From the NCBI GenBank assembly GCA_006969905.1, contig CP030887.1:2964730-3028729 (forward strand): DNA of 64,000 nt, given 5' to 3'. Position 1 is the stretch's first letter. Each line of letters begins with the position of its first letter. The notes beneath the pieces are model-generated. The model did no database searches. It was given only the letters and a program-made list of their open reading frames with translations, and was not told the DNA's origin. A program made the translations under genes and the position numbers. The DNA is from Balneolaceae bacterium. GTDB lineage: Bacteria; Bacteroidota; Rhodothermia; Balneolales; Balneolaceae. This document shows, piece after piece, positions 37,434 through 46,671 of this stretch.

Positions 37434-37765
37434 AGTGTAATCCATTTTTGTTTAATAACCCTTTTTTAGGCATTTAGAAGATACGGATTACCCCTTTTCA
37501 GCCCCGTTAAATGCCTCTAATAGAATTAGTAAATTTTTCTATTTTAAGATTAGAGGATTTTAATATTTAAAAAGCTTCTCATATTATCTTAAAGAGCTTT
37601 TTTTATTCTAGAAGTCTTTCTTAATGATTGTAAAAATGATTAATCATTATATACATAAAAATATATTTTTTATTATAAAAATTACTGTATGTATAAATGT
37701 TTGTAATTCTATTGCAAATCTTTGCTCATTGTTGATTAGATTTGAGCTGCAAAAACAGATACCGG
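37434..37765. other. Divergent intergenic region with an inverted repeat
   Basis: This 332-nt AT-rich region separates the surface-protein operon from the DUF58 gene and must hold both promoters. It contains a perfect inverted repeat, CCTCTAAT (37514-37521) and ATTAGAGG (37549-37556). A second possible hairpin is made of AAAAAGCT near 37568 and AGCTTTTT near 37596. I find no convincing gene in it; an open frame starting at 37624 is a shadow extending into DUF58. Confidence 0.5.
37711..37744 (+). promoter_or_regulatory. Candidate Bacteroidota-type promoter for the DUF58 gene
   Basis: TAGATTTG (37737-37744) fits the TAnnTTTG -7 element known from Bacteroidota sigma-ABfr promoters, and TTG at 37712-37714 lies 22 nt upstream. 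Transcription would begin near 37751, about 15 nt before the DUF58 ATG. This is a match by eye only. Confidence 0.35.
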
Positions 37766-38641
37766 ATGATCTCAAAAGAAGTCCTGAAAAAAATTCGAAA
37801 ACTGGAAATTCAAACCAAAGGTATTGTTAATACATTATTTGGTGGCGAGTATCAGTCTGCCTTTAAAGGTAGAGGTATGGAATTCTCAGAAGTAAGAGAA
37901 TACACCTATGGCGATGATATCAGGCAAATTGACTGGAATGTGACCGCACGTACCGGAGATCCTTACATCAAAATTTTCGAAGAAGAGCGTGAGCAAACAC
38001 TCATGCTTTGTGTTGATATTTCACCAAGCGGCACCTTTGGAAGTAATGATCAGAACAAAATGGATTTGGCTATTGAGATATGTGCGGTACTGGCCTTTAG
38101 CGCTATAAAAAACAGTGACAAAGTAGGGCTGGTTCTTTTTAGCAATACCATCGAAAAAGTAGTACCTCCTAAAAAAGGACGTACGCATGTTCTTCGTTTA
38201 ATCAGGGAATTGTATACAACGAAGCCCACTGGCAGAGGTACAGATATTGCAGAGGCACTAGCCTATGTAAACCGGCTTTTAGATCGAAGAGCAATTGTTG
38301 TTCTGGCGTCTGATTTTCAGGACAGGGATTTCGACAAGCAGCTTAGAATAACAAATCAAAAGCATGACTTAGTCACCATAATTGTGAATGATGAGCTTGA
38401 GGATCAATTACCCAACGTAGGAATCATTCCGTTAAAAGATGCAGAAACGGGTAAAGAGTTGATGATCGATACCTCAAGCAAAAAAGTACGGGAAGAGTAT
38501 AAAAAAAGAAGATTTATACAGAAAAGAGAGCTTTCTGAAAAGCTTCTGAAAATGAAAATTGATTCCGTAGAAGTCACCACTAACAAATCTTATGTTCGCC
38601 CTTTGATGAACTTTTTCATTCGCCGTTTAAGCAGGTATTAA
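37766..38641 (+). CDS. DUF58-domain protein (VWA-like, Bat locus)
   Basis: The start at the ATG at 37766 gives 291 aa beginning MISKEVLKKIRKLEIQTKG, the usual N-terminus of this family; upstream TTG starts would add unrelated residues. The conserved block FSEVREYTYGDDIRQIDWNVTART is the DUF58 signature. A VWA-like fold follows with MIDAS residues in DISPSGTF (near residue 92). DUF58 genes usually follow a MoxR AAA+ ATPase and precede Bat genes, and are linked to envelope protein maturation or stress tolerance. No MoxR gene is present in this window. Its stop overlaps that of the M23 gene on the opposite strand (38638-38641), so there is no space for a terminator between them. Confidence 0.9.
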   Translation: MISKEVLKKIRKLEIQTKGIVNTLFGGEYQSAFKGRGMEFSEVREYTYGDDIRQIDWNVTARTGDPYIKIFEEEREQTLMLCVDISPSGTFGSNDQNKMDLAIEICAVLAFSAIKNSDKVGLVLFSNTIEKVVPPKKGRTHVLRLIRELYTTKPTGRGTDIAEALAYVNRLLDRRAIVVLASDFQDRDFDKQLRITNQKHDLVTIIVNDELEDQLPNVGIIPLKDAETGKELMIDTSSKKVREEYKKRRFIQKRELSEKLLKMKIDSVEVTTNKSYVRPLMNFFIRRLSRY

Positions 38642-39918
38642 ATTCCTGCTTTAACCAGTTCTTCCTCAAAAGCGATATCTGTAAGTTCAAGCTTTAAAGC
38701 TTCTGTACTCTTAACAAAATCACCGATCTTATCTTCAGGTATACCTTTTGATGGGGGTAGTTCTACGTTTAATGGATTCACAGGCCTGTCATTTTTATAA
38801 ATCCGGTAATCCAGGTGTACTCCTGTTACTCTTCCTGTCCTGCCAACATAACCAATAACCTGCCCCTGTTTTACTTTAGCACCTTTTTTTATCCCCCTTG
38901 CAAAACCATTAAGATGCAGATAAGCCGTCGTATAAGTTGAATTATGGCGAATCTTAACGATGTTTCCATTCGCCCCCCTGTACCTCGATTCAATCACTTC
39001 TCCGTCACCTACAGAAATGACCGGCGTTCCTAGTGGGGCCGCATAATCAACACCGTAATGAGGCCTTCGTACTTTTAGGACGGGGTGAAAACGATTGTGA
39101 GAGAAACCCGAGCTGATTCTTTGTGAATAAGTAAAAGGAGCTTTTAGCAATGCTTTCTGAACACTTTTCCCTTCCTTATCAAAATATCCTGACTGGTCAT
39201 CGTCTTCGTAGAAATACGCATCATAAACCACTCCCCTGTGCTCAAACTCTGCCGCCAAAATCTTGCCGATACCATACGGCTTTTCTTCCACAAATTGCTT
39301 CTCATAAATCACCTTAAATTTGTCTCCGCGAAATAACCTGAAAAAATCAATCTGCCAACCGAATATCTCACTTAGCCTATTGGCTACCAGTATATTAACG
39401 TCTTTATCTACAAGCGTTTCATATAGTGAAGAATTGATGATTCCGTATGCTGTTCGTACTTCCCTTCTGATCTCTTTTTGTCCTGTGGAAACCCCGATAT
39501 TTTTATCCCAATCAAATACTACATAATCGGTTGCCGTCTTATGAAAAATTAACCGTACAGCCTTATCATTATCGGTATCGTGATAAGTGTAATACTTCTG
39601 GTTTTGCTTTATCCGGTTATACTGGAATTTACCCTTTGCCTCTTGTTGAAGCTCATAAATGGTTTGTGGAGAAACATCCAGGGAGCGCAGTATTATATAA
39701 AGGCTTTCATTGCGCTTTACCCTTGCCTCTTTAACAACAGCTTTTCCTTTCTCATAGCCATAAGAATCAAAACCCGGAAGCTCTTCGATCTCTTCAAAGC
39801 TGTCAATTAATACGTAAGGAGCAGATGGGATTTGCTCTTTTTGGAAAAAAGAACAGGAACCAAATGCCCACAAAAATAATGGAAGAAAAAAATAATGCTT
39901 AACCCTGACTAATCTCAT
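38638..39918 (-). CDS. M23-family (LytM-type) peptidoglycan endopeptidase lipoprotein
   Basis: I start at the ATG at 39916-39918, which gives 426 aa with a lipoprotein signal (lipobox near LWAFGSCSFF); an ATG nine codons upstream is less likely. About 25-270 is an N-terminal region with an OapA/LysM-like feature (ESLYIILRSLDVSPQTIYEL). The M23 domain (about 280-400) has HYGVDYAAPLGTPV with ligands H and D, YLHLNGF, and GVHLDYRIYKN. In the last motif the usual HxH reads H-L-D; I recall this variant in many Bacteroidota M23 proteins, so it need not mean inactivity. Likely role: periplasmic cross-link hydrolysis. The gene is inserted, on the opposite strand, between DUF58 and the other Bat-type genes. 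Confidence 0.9.
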   Translation of the reverse strand: MRLVRVKHYFFLPLFLWAFGSCSFFQKEQIPSAPYVLIDSFEEIEELPGFDSYGYEKGKAVVKEARVKRNESLYIILRSLDVSPQTIYELQQEAKGKFQYNRIKQNQKYYTYHDTDNDKAVRLIFHKTATDYVVFDWDKNIGVSTGQKEIRREVRTAYGIINSSLYETLVDKDVNILVANRLSEIFGWQIDFFRLFRGDKFKVIYEKQFVEEKPYGIGKILAAEFEHRGVVYDAYFYEDDDQSGYFDKEGKSVQKALLKAPFTYSQRISSGFSHNRFHPVLKVRRPHYGVDYAAPLGTPVISVGDGEVIESRYRGANGNIVKIRHNSTYTTAYLHLNGFARGIKKGAKVKQGQVIGYVGRTGRVTGVHLDYRIYKNDRPVNPLNVELPPSKGIPEDKIGDFVKSTEALKLELTDIAFEEELVKAGI

Positions 39919-40012
39919 AAAATATGTTGTAGATGATGTCTCCAAAACAAACTAAGCTTTTATTTGAATATTACACAAACCCGTAGTTGTAAATTTGAAT
40001 AAACAAACTTTA

Positions 40013-41071
40013 ATGATCTCATTTTTTTCAATGGATAGCTATATATTCTGCACTTTGTTTCAGGCAACCAAAACTTTTCAAAACTACAAAACACGGCGAT
40101 TGGGTAAATTCTTTACCATATTTTTGGTTTTTATTACTCTAAACACCCTCCAGGTTTTTGGGCAGAGTTTATCCATTCAAGGCCCTCTTGATTCCGTTAA
40201 GGCAGGCGATACATTCACCTTTTCTATAACTACCAAGAGTCCTGATGCTTATGAAAGAATTATTTTCCCGGATTCCTCTGCTTTTACCGGGGATATTGAG
40301 TTCTTGTCAAGGCGGCAATACAAAGTGTCCGATTTTTCTGACAGCACCGTCTACTTTCTGCAAAATTTTAGTATCGAAGACGTTAGCATCCCTCCTCTTC
40401 CGGTTTATGTAATAACAGAAAATGACACCACTTTACTTTTTACTGAACCATTTGAGTTAACCTTTTCCTCTGTTCTGGAAAGTGAAGAGGATCCTCTCAA
40501 GCCTTTGAAGCCCAATTTCTCTTTTGAGCGGCTTCTGTGGCCCTGGCTTCTGGGACTTTTGGTCTTGTTAATCTTAGGCTATTTCATTTATCAAAAATAT
40601 TTCAAAAAGGAAGAACAACCTATTGTACAGAAAAGAGCCATTCCTGTTTTCAGCAACCCTGTTACAGTTCTTGAAAACCAATTACAAGATATCAGGGAAA
40701 AGCACACCCAGGATGTCAATAAAGACTACAAGTGGTATTACAGTGAATTAGGTGATGCACTACGAGCATACATCGAAGATTTGTACAAAATACCAGCCCT
40801 GGAAAGTACAACCCGCGAATTGCTTAGGTATATGGATGCCTTTGGAGTAGATGCTGAGCTTATCAAATATATACGCTCTGTGTTAAATGAAGCGGATATG
40901 ATCAAATTCGCTAAAGTCACCCCCACTTTGGATCAGTCAATGAACGCTTTCCATCAGGCTCATTCCTTTTTAGATCGCGCAAGAATTGTGGATGTGCAGC
41001 GTATTGATCGTATGAAGCAGGAGTTCGAACAACAGTTCATCGGAGAGGAGGATGAAGATGGAATGGGCTAA
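40013..41071 (+). CDS. BatD-like membrane protein
   Basis: The start is uncertain: the ATG at 40013 (352 aa) and the ATG at 40031 are both possible, and a TTG just before LGKFFTIFLVFITL would give a cleaner signal peptide. After the signal segment (cleavage near VFGQ) comes an Ig-like beta domain (about 55-165). A transmembrane helix follows (about 180-200, LLWPWLLGLLVLLILGY), then a cytoplasmic helical part (about 230-352). The plan resembles the BatD/DUF4381-type proteins of aerotolerance loci. Its end overlaps the batA start by 14 nt, so the two are coupled. Confidence 0.72.
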   Translation: MISFFSMDSYIFCTLFQATKTFQNYKTRRLGKFFTIFLVFITLNTLQVFGQSLSIQGPLDSVKAGDTFTFSITTKSPDAYERIIFPDSSAFTGDIEFLSRRQYKVSDFSDSTVYFLQNFSIEDVSIPPLPVYVITENDTTLLFTEPFELTFSSVLESEEDPLKPLKPNFSFERLLWPWLLGLLVLLILGYFIYQKYFKKEEQPIVQKRAIPVFSNPVTVLENQLQDIREKHTQDVNKDYKWYYSELGDALRAYIEDLYKIPALESTTRELLRYMDAFGVDAELIKYIRSVLNEADMIKFAKVTPTLDQSMNAFHQAHSFLDRARIVDVQRIDRMKQEFEQQFIGEEDEDGMG

Positions 41072-42053
41072 CCCGGAATGGCTTTGGGCATTTTTATTTC
41101 TTCCGTTATTAATTGGAATATACCTGTACCGTGTTTTTGCCAAGAAAAGAGTAAGTCTCACTTTCTCTTCTTTAAACAGCCTTGAAGGACTTTCCGGGAA
41201 CTGGAGGTCTCATTTCCATTGGGTTACGGCTGCATTAAACTGGATTGCTTTTTCTCTGCTTATTATAGCGCTGGCACGCCCACAGGAAAAACTAACTACT
41301 ATTGAGCGCAATGCTGAAGGGATCGATATTGTTATGGTGCTTGACATGTCTTCCTCCATGCGGGCTGAAGATTTACAGCCAAATAGATTTGAAGCGGCGC
41401 GGGAAGTTGCCAAGGAATTTGTAGAAGGGAGAACATCAGATCGTATCGGCTTAGTAACCTTTGCGATGAAAAGCTTTACGGTAGTACCCCCTACTCTGGA
41501 TTACACCCTGCTCACCCAGCTAATTGATGACCTTAAAATGGGTGTTATTGAAGATGGTACAGCTATTGGTATGGGGATCGCCACTGCTATTAATCGCCTT
41601 AAAGACAGTGAAACCAAAAGCAAGATCATTATCCTGCTTACAGATGGGCAGAATAATGCCGGAGAAATTGATCCGGTTACCGCAGCCGACCTTGCCCTCA
41701 CCTATGATATCAAAATATACACCATTGGCGCAGGTACACGCGGAACCGCCCCTTACCCGGTTCAGGATCCTATTTTTGGCCGTCGTTATCAAAACATCCC
41801 GGTAAATATTGATGAGGAAATGCTAAGCTCTGTTGCGGAATTAACAGGGGGTAAATATTACCGTGCTACCGATACTGAAGAACTCAAAAGTGTGTATGCC
41901 GAAATTGACCAACTTGAAAAGTCAAAAGTTGAAGAGCTTATTTATACAGACTTTGAAGATTTATACCCCTTGTATTTAGGTTTATCCTTTGCTTTGTTTT
42001 TAATTTCTTTTCTTGCAGACCGCTTATACCTCAGAAGTATTATTAGCTCCTAA
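41058..42053 (+). CDS. batA: BatA-like VWA-domain membrane protein
   Basis: The ATG at 41058 has GGAGG at a proper distance and gives MEWANPEWLWAFLF, the common BatA N-terminus, so I prefer it to the ATG at 41052. The 331-aa protein has two N-terminal transmembrane helices (about 8-25 and 53-72). A VWA domain (about 85-275) follows with MIDAS motif DMSSSMRAEDLQP, a threonine in DGTAIGMG and LLTDGQNNAGE. A final transmembrane helix lies near 305-323. In Bacteroidota, Bat loci are tied to oxidative-stress tolerance and envelope integrity. I see no batB or batC downstream; mfd follows after 60 nt. Confidence 0.85.
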   Translation: MEWANPEWLWAFLFLPLLIGIYLYRVFAKKRVSLTFSSLNSLEGLSGNWRSHFHWVTAALNWIAFSLLIIALARPQEKLTTIERNAEGIDIVMVLDMSSSMRAEDLQPNRFEAAREVAKEFVEGRTSDRIGLVTFAMKSFTVVPPTLDYTLLTQLIDDLKMGVIEDGTAIGMGIATAINRLKDSETKSKIIILLTDGQNNAGEIDPVTAADLALTYDIKIYTIGAGTRGTAPYPVQDPIFGRRYQNIPVNIDEEMLSSVAELTGGKYYRATDTEELKSVYAEIDQLEKSKVEELIYTDFEDLYPLYLGLSFALFLISFLADRLYLRSIISS

Positions 42054-42113
42054 CAGCACCTAGATTTTCATATCTTTCTTTTCTTTTAATTCAGATATCG
42101 CACTTACTCCTTA

Positions 42114-45100
42114 ATGACTTTAGATTTACTCAAAAAGAGTATTAACAATGATACTCAGGTAGAAAAACTTTCTTCATATCTGAAAGAAAATCCTTCTTTG
42201 TCCATTAAAGGTAGTATTGGCTCATTAAAAGCCTTCCTCATCAATAAATTGAGTGAGGAATATGATACTATTCTTGTGCTTACTGATACTGACGAACAAG
42301 AACGCTTCCTTGCTTCAGACCTGGGCATAATCTCTGATCAAACTATCATCACCTTTCCTCCCACTAATCATAAGCCGTATGACCAGGATCAAATCATTGA
42401 TTCCGGTTTATTGGTTCAGCGATCAGAAGCATTAGACTCACTAAAGCAAAAGAGTAAGAAAATTGTATTGAGTTCTGCAAAAGCAGTCTTTGAAAAAGTT
42501 GCTCCTCCTAAGGTGCTCGATACTGTGAGTATCAGGTTGGATAAAGGGAATGAATATGATGTAGAGAATCTTAAAAAAGAGCTTGTAGACCAGGGATACA
42601 ACCCTGTCCGATTTGTGGACGAACCAGGTGAATTTGCTGTCAGGGGTGGAATTATGGATGTGTATCCTTTTTCCGGGCAATATCCTGTACGATTAGAATT
42701 CTTTGGTGATGAACTGGATTCTATCAGGGAATTTGATCCCGATTCCCAGCGCTCGGTGGCATTCCTTAACCAAGCACGGTTTGTTCCTGATTTATCTAAT
42801 CTCCCTGATTCTGATAAGGATAGTTTCTTGTCCTATTTTGATGAGAAAACGCTGCTTATTCAGTTAAACCCTGCCTTAATCGCCTCAGAAATTGATAAGC
42901 ACTTCAACATTGCCCAGGAAAAATTTGATGAACTGGAAAATGACACCTCACAGCTAGCCCCGTCAACCCTTTATATATCCGGGAGTACATTTACTGATGA
43001 AATTAAAAAGTTCAATAAACAGCTCTATTTTGGAATTGCTGATCAAGCTAACCGGGCAGAGTATAAAATAACATCAAAACCCCAACCCGATTTTCATGGT
43101 AATTTTGAACTCCTTAGAGAGAATATCACGGTAAACAGTGAGCAGGGTATCCAAACCACCATTTGCTGTGATAATGAAGGCCAGATCCACCGGTTTGAGG
43201 AATTATTAGGGCAGCCCTCCCCTGCTTTTAATTATTCGCTACTTATTGAATCAATACATGAGGGTTTTGTTCTACCCGGAGCTTCCCTCGCTCTTTACAC
43301 TGATCACCAAATCTTCAATCGGTACCATCGCCCCAAAATCAAAAAGCGGAAAGTTAGCGGAGGTATATCCTTTAAAGAACTCAGGGATCTTAGTGTTGGG
43401 GATTACGTTGTACATGTGGATTATGGAATAGGAAAGTTTGCAGGGTTCAAGACTATTTCCGTTAAAGAATCTGAACAGGAAGTAGTAGTACTCAGGTACA
43501 AAGAAGATTCCGTTTTATATGTTAATGTCAGCAGCTTACATAAGCTGCAAAAGTATTCCGGCAAAGAAGGAACTGAACCCCGGATCACTAGACTGGGCTC
43601 CGGTGAATGGGCTCGCAAAAAAGCCCAAACCAAAAAACGGGTAAAAGATATAGCCCGGGAACTCATTCAGCTTTATGCAAAACGAAAAGCCCAAAAAGCG
43701 TATTCGTTCAGCGGGGATAATGGCTGGCAAATTGAAATGGAAGCCAATTTTGAGTATGAAGAAACCCCTGACCAAAATGAGGCAATAGTTGCTGTTAAAG
43801 CAGATATGGAAAGCCAGCAACCGATGGACCGCTTAGTCTGTGGAGATGTGGGCTTCGGAAAAACAGAGGTAGCCGTGCGGGCTGCATTCAAATCGGTGAT
43901 GGATCATAAACAGGTGGGTGTTTTGGTCCCCACAACCATATTGGCTGAACAACATGCCAAAACGTTTAAAAACCGGATGGGTAAATTTCCGGTTAAGATT
44001 GAAGTGCTCTCGCGATTTCGTACAAAAGCAGAACAAACCCAGGTTATAAAAAAACTCGAAAATGGTGATGTGGATATACTCATAGGCACGCATCGCATCC
44101 TTTCACAAGATGTAAAATTCAAAGATCTGGGGCTTATTATTGTAGATGAAGAACAACGTTTTGGAGTGAGCGCAAAAGAAAAATTAAAAGAATTCCGTGC
44201 GGCAGTAGATGTGCTTACCCTTACTGCTACCCCTATCCCCAGAACACTTCAGTTTTCGTTAATGGGTGCCCGCGACCTAAGCATCATAAATACTCCTCCA
44301 CCCAACAGGCAACCGGTTTATACAGAAATTCACGGCTTTAATGAAGAATTGATCCGGGATGCCATACTGCAGGAAATAAGCCGGGGCGGCCAGGTATTTT
44401 TTATTCATAACCGTGTAAAGAACATTGAAGAAGTAGCCGAAATGATCCGGCGCCTGGCGCCTGATATCCGGGTAAAATTTGGCCATGGCCAAATGACAGG
44501 TTCACAGCTGGAAAAAATCATTGGAGACTTTTATGCTCATGAGTATGATGTTTTGGTGTCTACAAACATTGTCGAAAACGGAATAGACATCGCGAATGCT
44601 AACACTATCATCATAAACAATGCAGACAATTTTGGCCTTGCTGAACTTCATCAACTTCGCGGAAGAGTTGGCCGTTCAAACAGGAAAGCTTTTTGCTATT
44701 TGATTACCAAACCCATTGAATCGCTGACAACAGAAGCCAGGAAGCGGCTGCTGGCTTTAGAGGAGTTTTCTGATCTGGGTTCAGGGTTTAATATCGCTAT
44801 GAGAGATTTGGACATCCGCGGTGCCGGGGATATCCTGGGGGCCGAACAAAGCGGCTTTATCAACGATATCGGATTTGATTTGTATACCAAGATTCTGAAT
44901 GATGCTGTAAACGAACTCAAAGAATCTGAATTCAGTGACATGTTTGAGGATGTCGAAAAGGAAATTGATTACCCTGAAACAACCGTTGAATTTGATGAAT
45001 CAGCCTTGCTCCCCCCCGATTATGTCAGCGATAATGTGGAGCGTTTGAACCTGTATCGAAAGTTGGCCCAATCAAAAACCGAAAAAGATATAGATGATTG

Positions 45101-45443
45101 GAAAGAAGAAATTGAAGATCGTTTTGGCCCGACTCCTAAAGCTGCCGTTTACCTGATTGAAGCCGGCAAAATTAAATTGTTTGCCTCCAGAAACCTCTTT
45201 ACTAAAGTAACAATACGGTCTAACCGGATGTGGGCAATATGCCCGAAACCGGCCGGAAAATTGGCTGAACACTTCTATGATTCAGGCTTTTTTCAAAAGC
45301 ACCTGGAAAGCCTTGAAAAGCTTAAACCCGGCAAATTCCAGCTTATTCAGAAAAATGATACCGTCCGTTTTGCCATACAGGATATCGAGGATATATTTAC
45401 TGCTACTGAATTTTTGAAAGAATTGAGTAGGTCATCCTTGTAG
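42114..45443 (+). CDS. mfd: Transcription-repair coupling factor Mfd
   Basis: The 1109-aa product has the full Mfd architecture: a UvrB-homology N-terminal part and an RNA-polymerase-interaction domain (about 430-500, GDYVVHVDYGIGKFAGFKTI). The RecG-like translocase has Walker A GDVGFGKTE (near 580), DEEQRFGV (near 680), TATPIPRTL and HQLRGRVGRS. The C-terminal TRCF domain follows (FGPTPKAAVYLIEAGKIK, near 1010). Mfd removes stalled RNA polymerase from lesions and recruits UvrA. Length is close to the E. coli protein (1148 aa), and nothing is missing. It starts 60 nt after batA with no clear terminator between. Confidence 0.97.
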   Translation: MTLDLLKKSINNDTQVEKLSSYLKENPSLSIKGSIGSLKAFLINKLSEEYDTILVLTDTDEQERFLASDLGIISDQTIITFPPTNHKPYDQDQIIDSGLLVQRSEALDSLKQKSKKIVLSSAKAVFEKVAPPKVLDTVSIRLDKGNEYDVENLKKELVDQGYNPVRFVDEPGEFAVRGGIMDVYPFSGQYPVRLEFFGDELDSIREFDPDSQRSVAFLNQARFVPDLSNLPDSDKDSFLSYFDEKTLLIQLNPALIASEIDKHFNIAQEKFDELENDTSQLAPSTLYISGSTFTDEIKKFNKQLYFGIADQANRAEYKITSKPQPDFHGNFELLRENITVNSEQGIQTTICCDNEGQIHRFEELLGQPSPAFNYSLLIESIHEGFVLPGASLALYTDHQIFNRYHRPKIKKRKVSGGISFKELRDLSVGDYVVHVDYGIGKFAGFKTISVKESEQEVVVLRYKEDSVLYVNVSSLHKLQKYSGKEGTEPRITRLGSGEWARKKAQTKKRVKDIARELIQLYAKRKAQKAYSFSGDNGWQIEMEANFEYEETPDQNEAIVAVKADMESQQPMDRLVCGDVGFGKTEVAVRAAFKSVMDHKQVGVLVPTTILAEQHAKTFKNRMGKFPVKIEVLSRFRTKAEQTQVIKKLENGDVDILIGTHRILSQDVKFKDLGLIIVDEEQRFGVSAKEKLKEFRAAVDVLTLTATPIPRTLQFSLMGARDLSIINTPPPNRQPVYTEIHGFNEELIRDAILQEISRGGQVFFIHNRVKNIEEVAEMIRRLAPDIRVKFGHGQMTGSQLEKIIGDFYAHEYDVLVSTNIVENGIDIANANTIIINNADNFGLAELHQLRGRVGRSNRKAFCYLITKPIESLTTEARKRLLALEEFSDLGSGFNIAMRDLDIRGAGDILGAEQSGFINDIGFDLYTKILNDAVNELKESEFSDMFEDVEKEIDYPETTVEFDESALLPPDYVSDNVERLNLYRKLAQSKTEKDIDDWKEEIEDRFGPTPKAAVYLIEAGKIKLFASRNLFTKVTIRSNRMWAICPKPAGKLAEHFYDSGFFQKHLESLEKLKPGKFQLIQKNDTVRFAIQDIEDIFTATEFLKELSRSSL

Positions 45444-45497
45444 AAGTCTGGCAATTTAATGACAAAGCTGATTAGAATAATTCAAAAACCAGGCCCA

Positions 45498-45524
45498 GTC
45501 ATCCTGAACTTGTTTCAGGATGAC
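45498..45524. repeat. REP-like palindrome
   Basis: GTCATCCTGAA (45498-45508) and TTCAGGATGAC (45514-45524) form a perfect 11-bp hairpin with a 5-nt loop. I recall this type of palindrome as a dispersed intergenic element in many bacterial genomes. It lies 55 nt after mfd and may also act as a 3' stabiliser or weak terminator. Confidence 0.6.
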
Positions 45525-45649
45525 CTCATTCATTAAATAACCAAAACTGTCAACAAATTATCTGACCTCTACAGGAATGACCCTATAGATTAATTTTGCT
45601 ACTCTTCATATAGTCTAGAAAAGCATTTGCAATATCCATAACTTCAAAA

Positions 45650-46576
45650 ATGCCCATCGATCAAAAATACATTGAAGCTATTAAAGCAGGTGATATTGTA
45701 GCCTTCCCCACTGAAACGGTGTATGGATTAGGTGCGGATGCCTGGAACCCGGATGCTATCCAAAAAGTATTTACCGTAAAAGGCCGCCCGTCTGACAACC
45801 CCCTCATAGTTCATGTATCACGTCCGGATCAGGTTTATGATTTTGTCAGGGATGTACCGGATAAAGCCCTGAAACTCATTGAGGCTTTTTGGCCGGGGCC
45901 TTTTACCATAATCTTTAAGAAAAACCCTGAAGTTCTGGACGCTGTTACTGCCGGACTTGATACCGTTGCCATCCGGATGCCGGACCATCCCTTAGCAGTC
46001 GATTTTATTTCGCAAACCGGGCCACTCGTAGCTCCTTCCGCAAATAAATCCGGTAAACCCAGCCCTACTAAAGCAGGGCATGTAATCGAAGATTTTGGAA
46101 ATTCTGTACTTGTGATTGACGGAGGTGCAACCAACATCGGGCTGGAATCAACAGTTTTTGACCTTACTGACATTCAACCTGCTATACTCCGCCCGGGAAG
46201 CATAAGCCGGAAACAGGTTGAAGATGTTTTGCACGAAAAAGTTGCCGAATCTTTTTTTCATCATTTGAAAACACCACGCAGCCCCGGACAAAAATATTCC
46301 CACTATAAACCAAAGGCAGAAGTTCAATGGCTTTCAGGCACTCCCGACCCTTTAAACAAGGAAGTGCTGTATTTACTGCTTACGCCTGAGATTTCAGGCC
46401 CCAATGTAATAACCTATAATGGAAAACTGGACTTATTAGCCAAAGAGCTCTATGATCGATTCAGGCAAGCCGATCATGATGGATATAGATATATAGCTAT
46501 TGAACCTTTTGATGACTTAACGGATCATCCTGTGGTTCCGGCTCTTTTAAACAGGATTGAGAAGGCATTAAGCTAA
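45650..46576 (+). CDS. sua5: L-threonylcarbamoyladenylate synthase (Sua5/YrdC)
   Basis: This 308-aa protein makes threonylcarbamoyl-AMP from threonine, bicarbonate and ATP for t6A37 modification of tRNA. The YrdC domain (about 1-190) shows FPTETVYGLGADAW, VKGRPSDNPLIVHV, FWPGPFTI, AIRMPDHP and APSANKSGKPSPTKA. The region after about 200 (SPGQKYSHYKPKAEV) is the linker into the C-terminal Sua5 domain, so this is the long Sua5 form rather than TsaC. A TAATTTTG at 45591-45598 fits a -7 element, but I see no good upstream TTG. The gene appears to be a single transcription unit. Confidence 0.93.
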   Translation: MPIDQKYIEAIKAGDIVAFPTETVYGLGADAWNPDAIQKVFTVKGRPSDNPLIVHVSRPDQVYDFVRDVPDKALKLIEAFWPGPFTIIFKKNPEVLDAVTAGLDTVAIRMPDHPLAVDFISQTGPLVAPSANKSGKPSPTKAGHVIEDFGNSVLVIDGGATNIGLESTVFDLTDIQPAILRPGSISRKQVEDVLHEKVAESFFHHLKTPRSPGQKYSHYKPKAEVQWLSGTPDPLNKEVLYLLLTPEISGPNVITYNGKLDLLAKELYDRFRQADHDGYRYIAIEPFDDLTDHPVVPALLNRIEKALS

Positions 46577-46671
46577 ATAAAAACTCTTGTTTTATCTGTT
46601 GATTTAAGGTATCAAATAGACTACGTTATTAATACTTAGGTAATATCCAATATCAGAATCGGGGGAAACAG

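Noticed and set aside
38638-39918. M23 peptidase called inactive because HxH reads H-L-D
   Set aside because: I recall the H-x-D form as common in Bacteroidota M23 proteins, and the other ligands are intact, so loss of activity is not supported.
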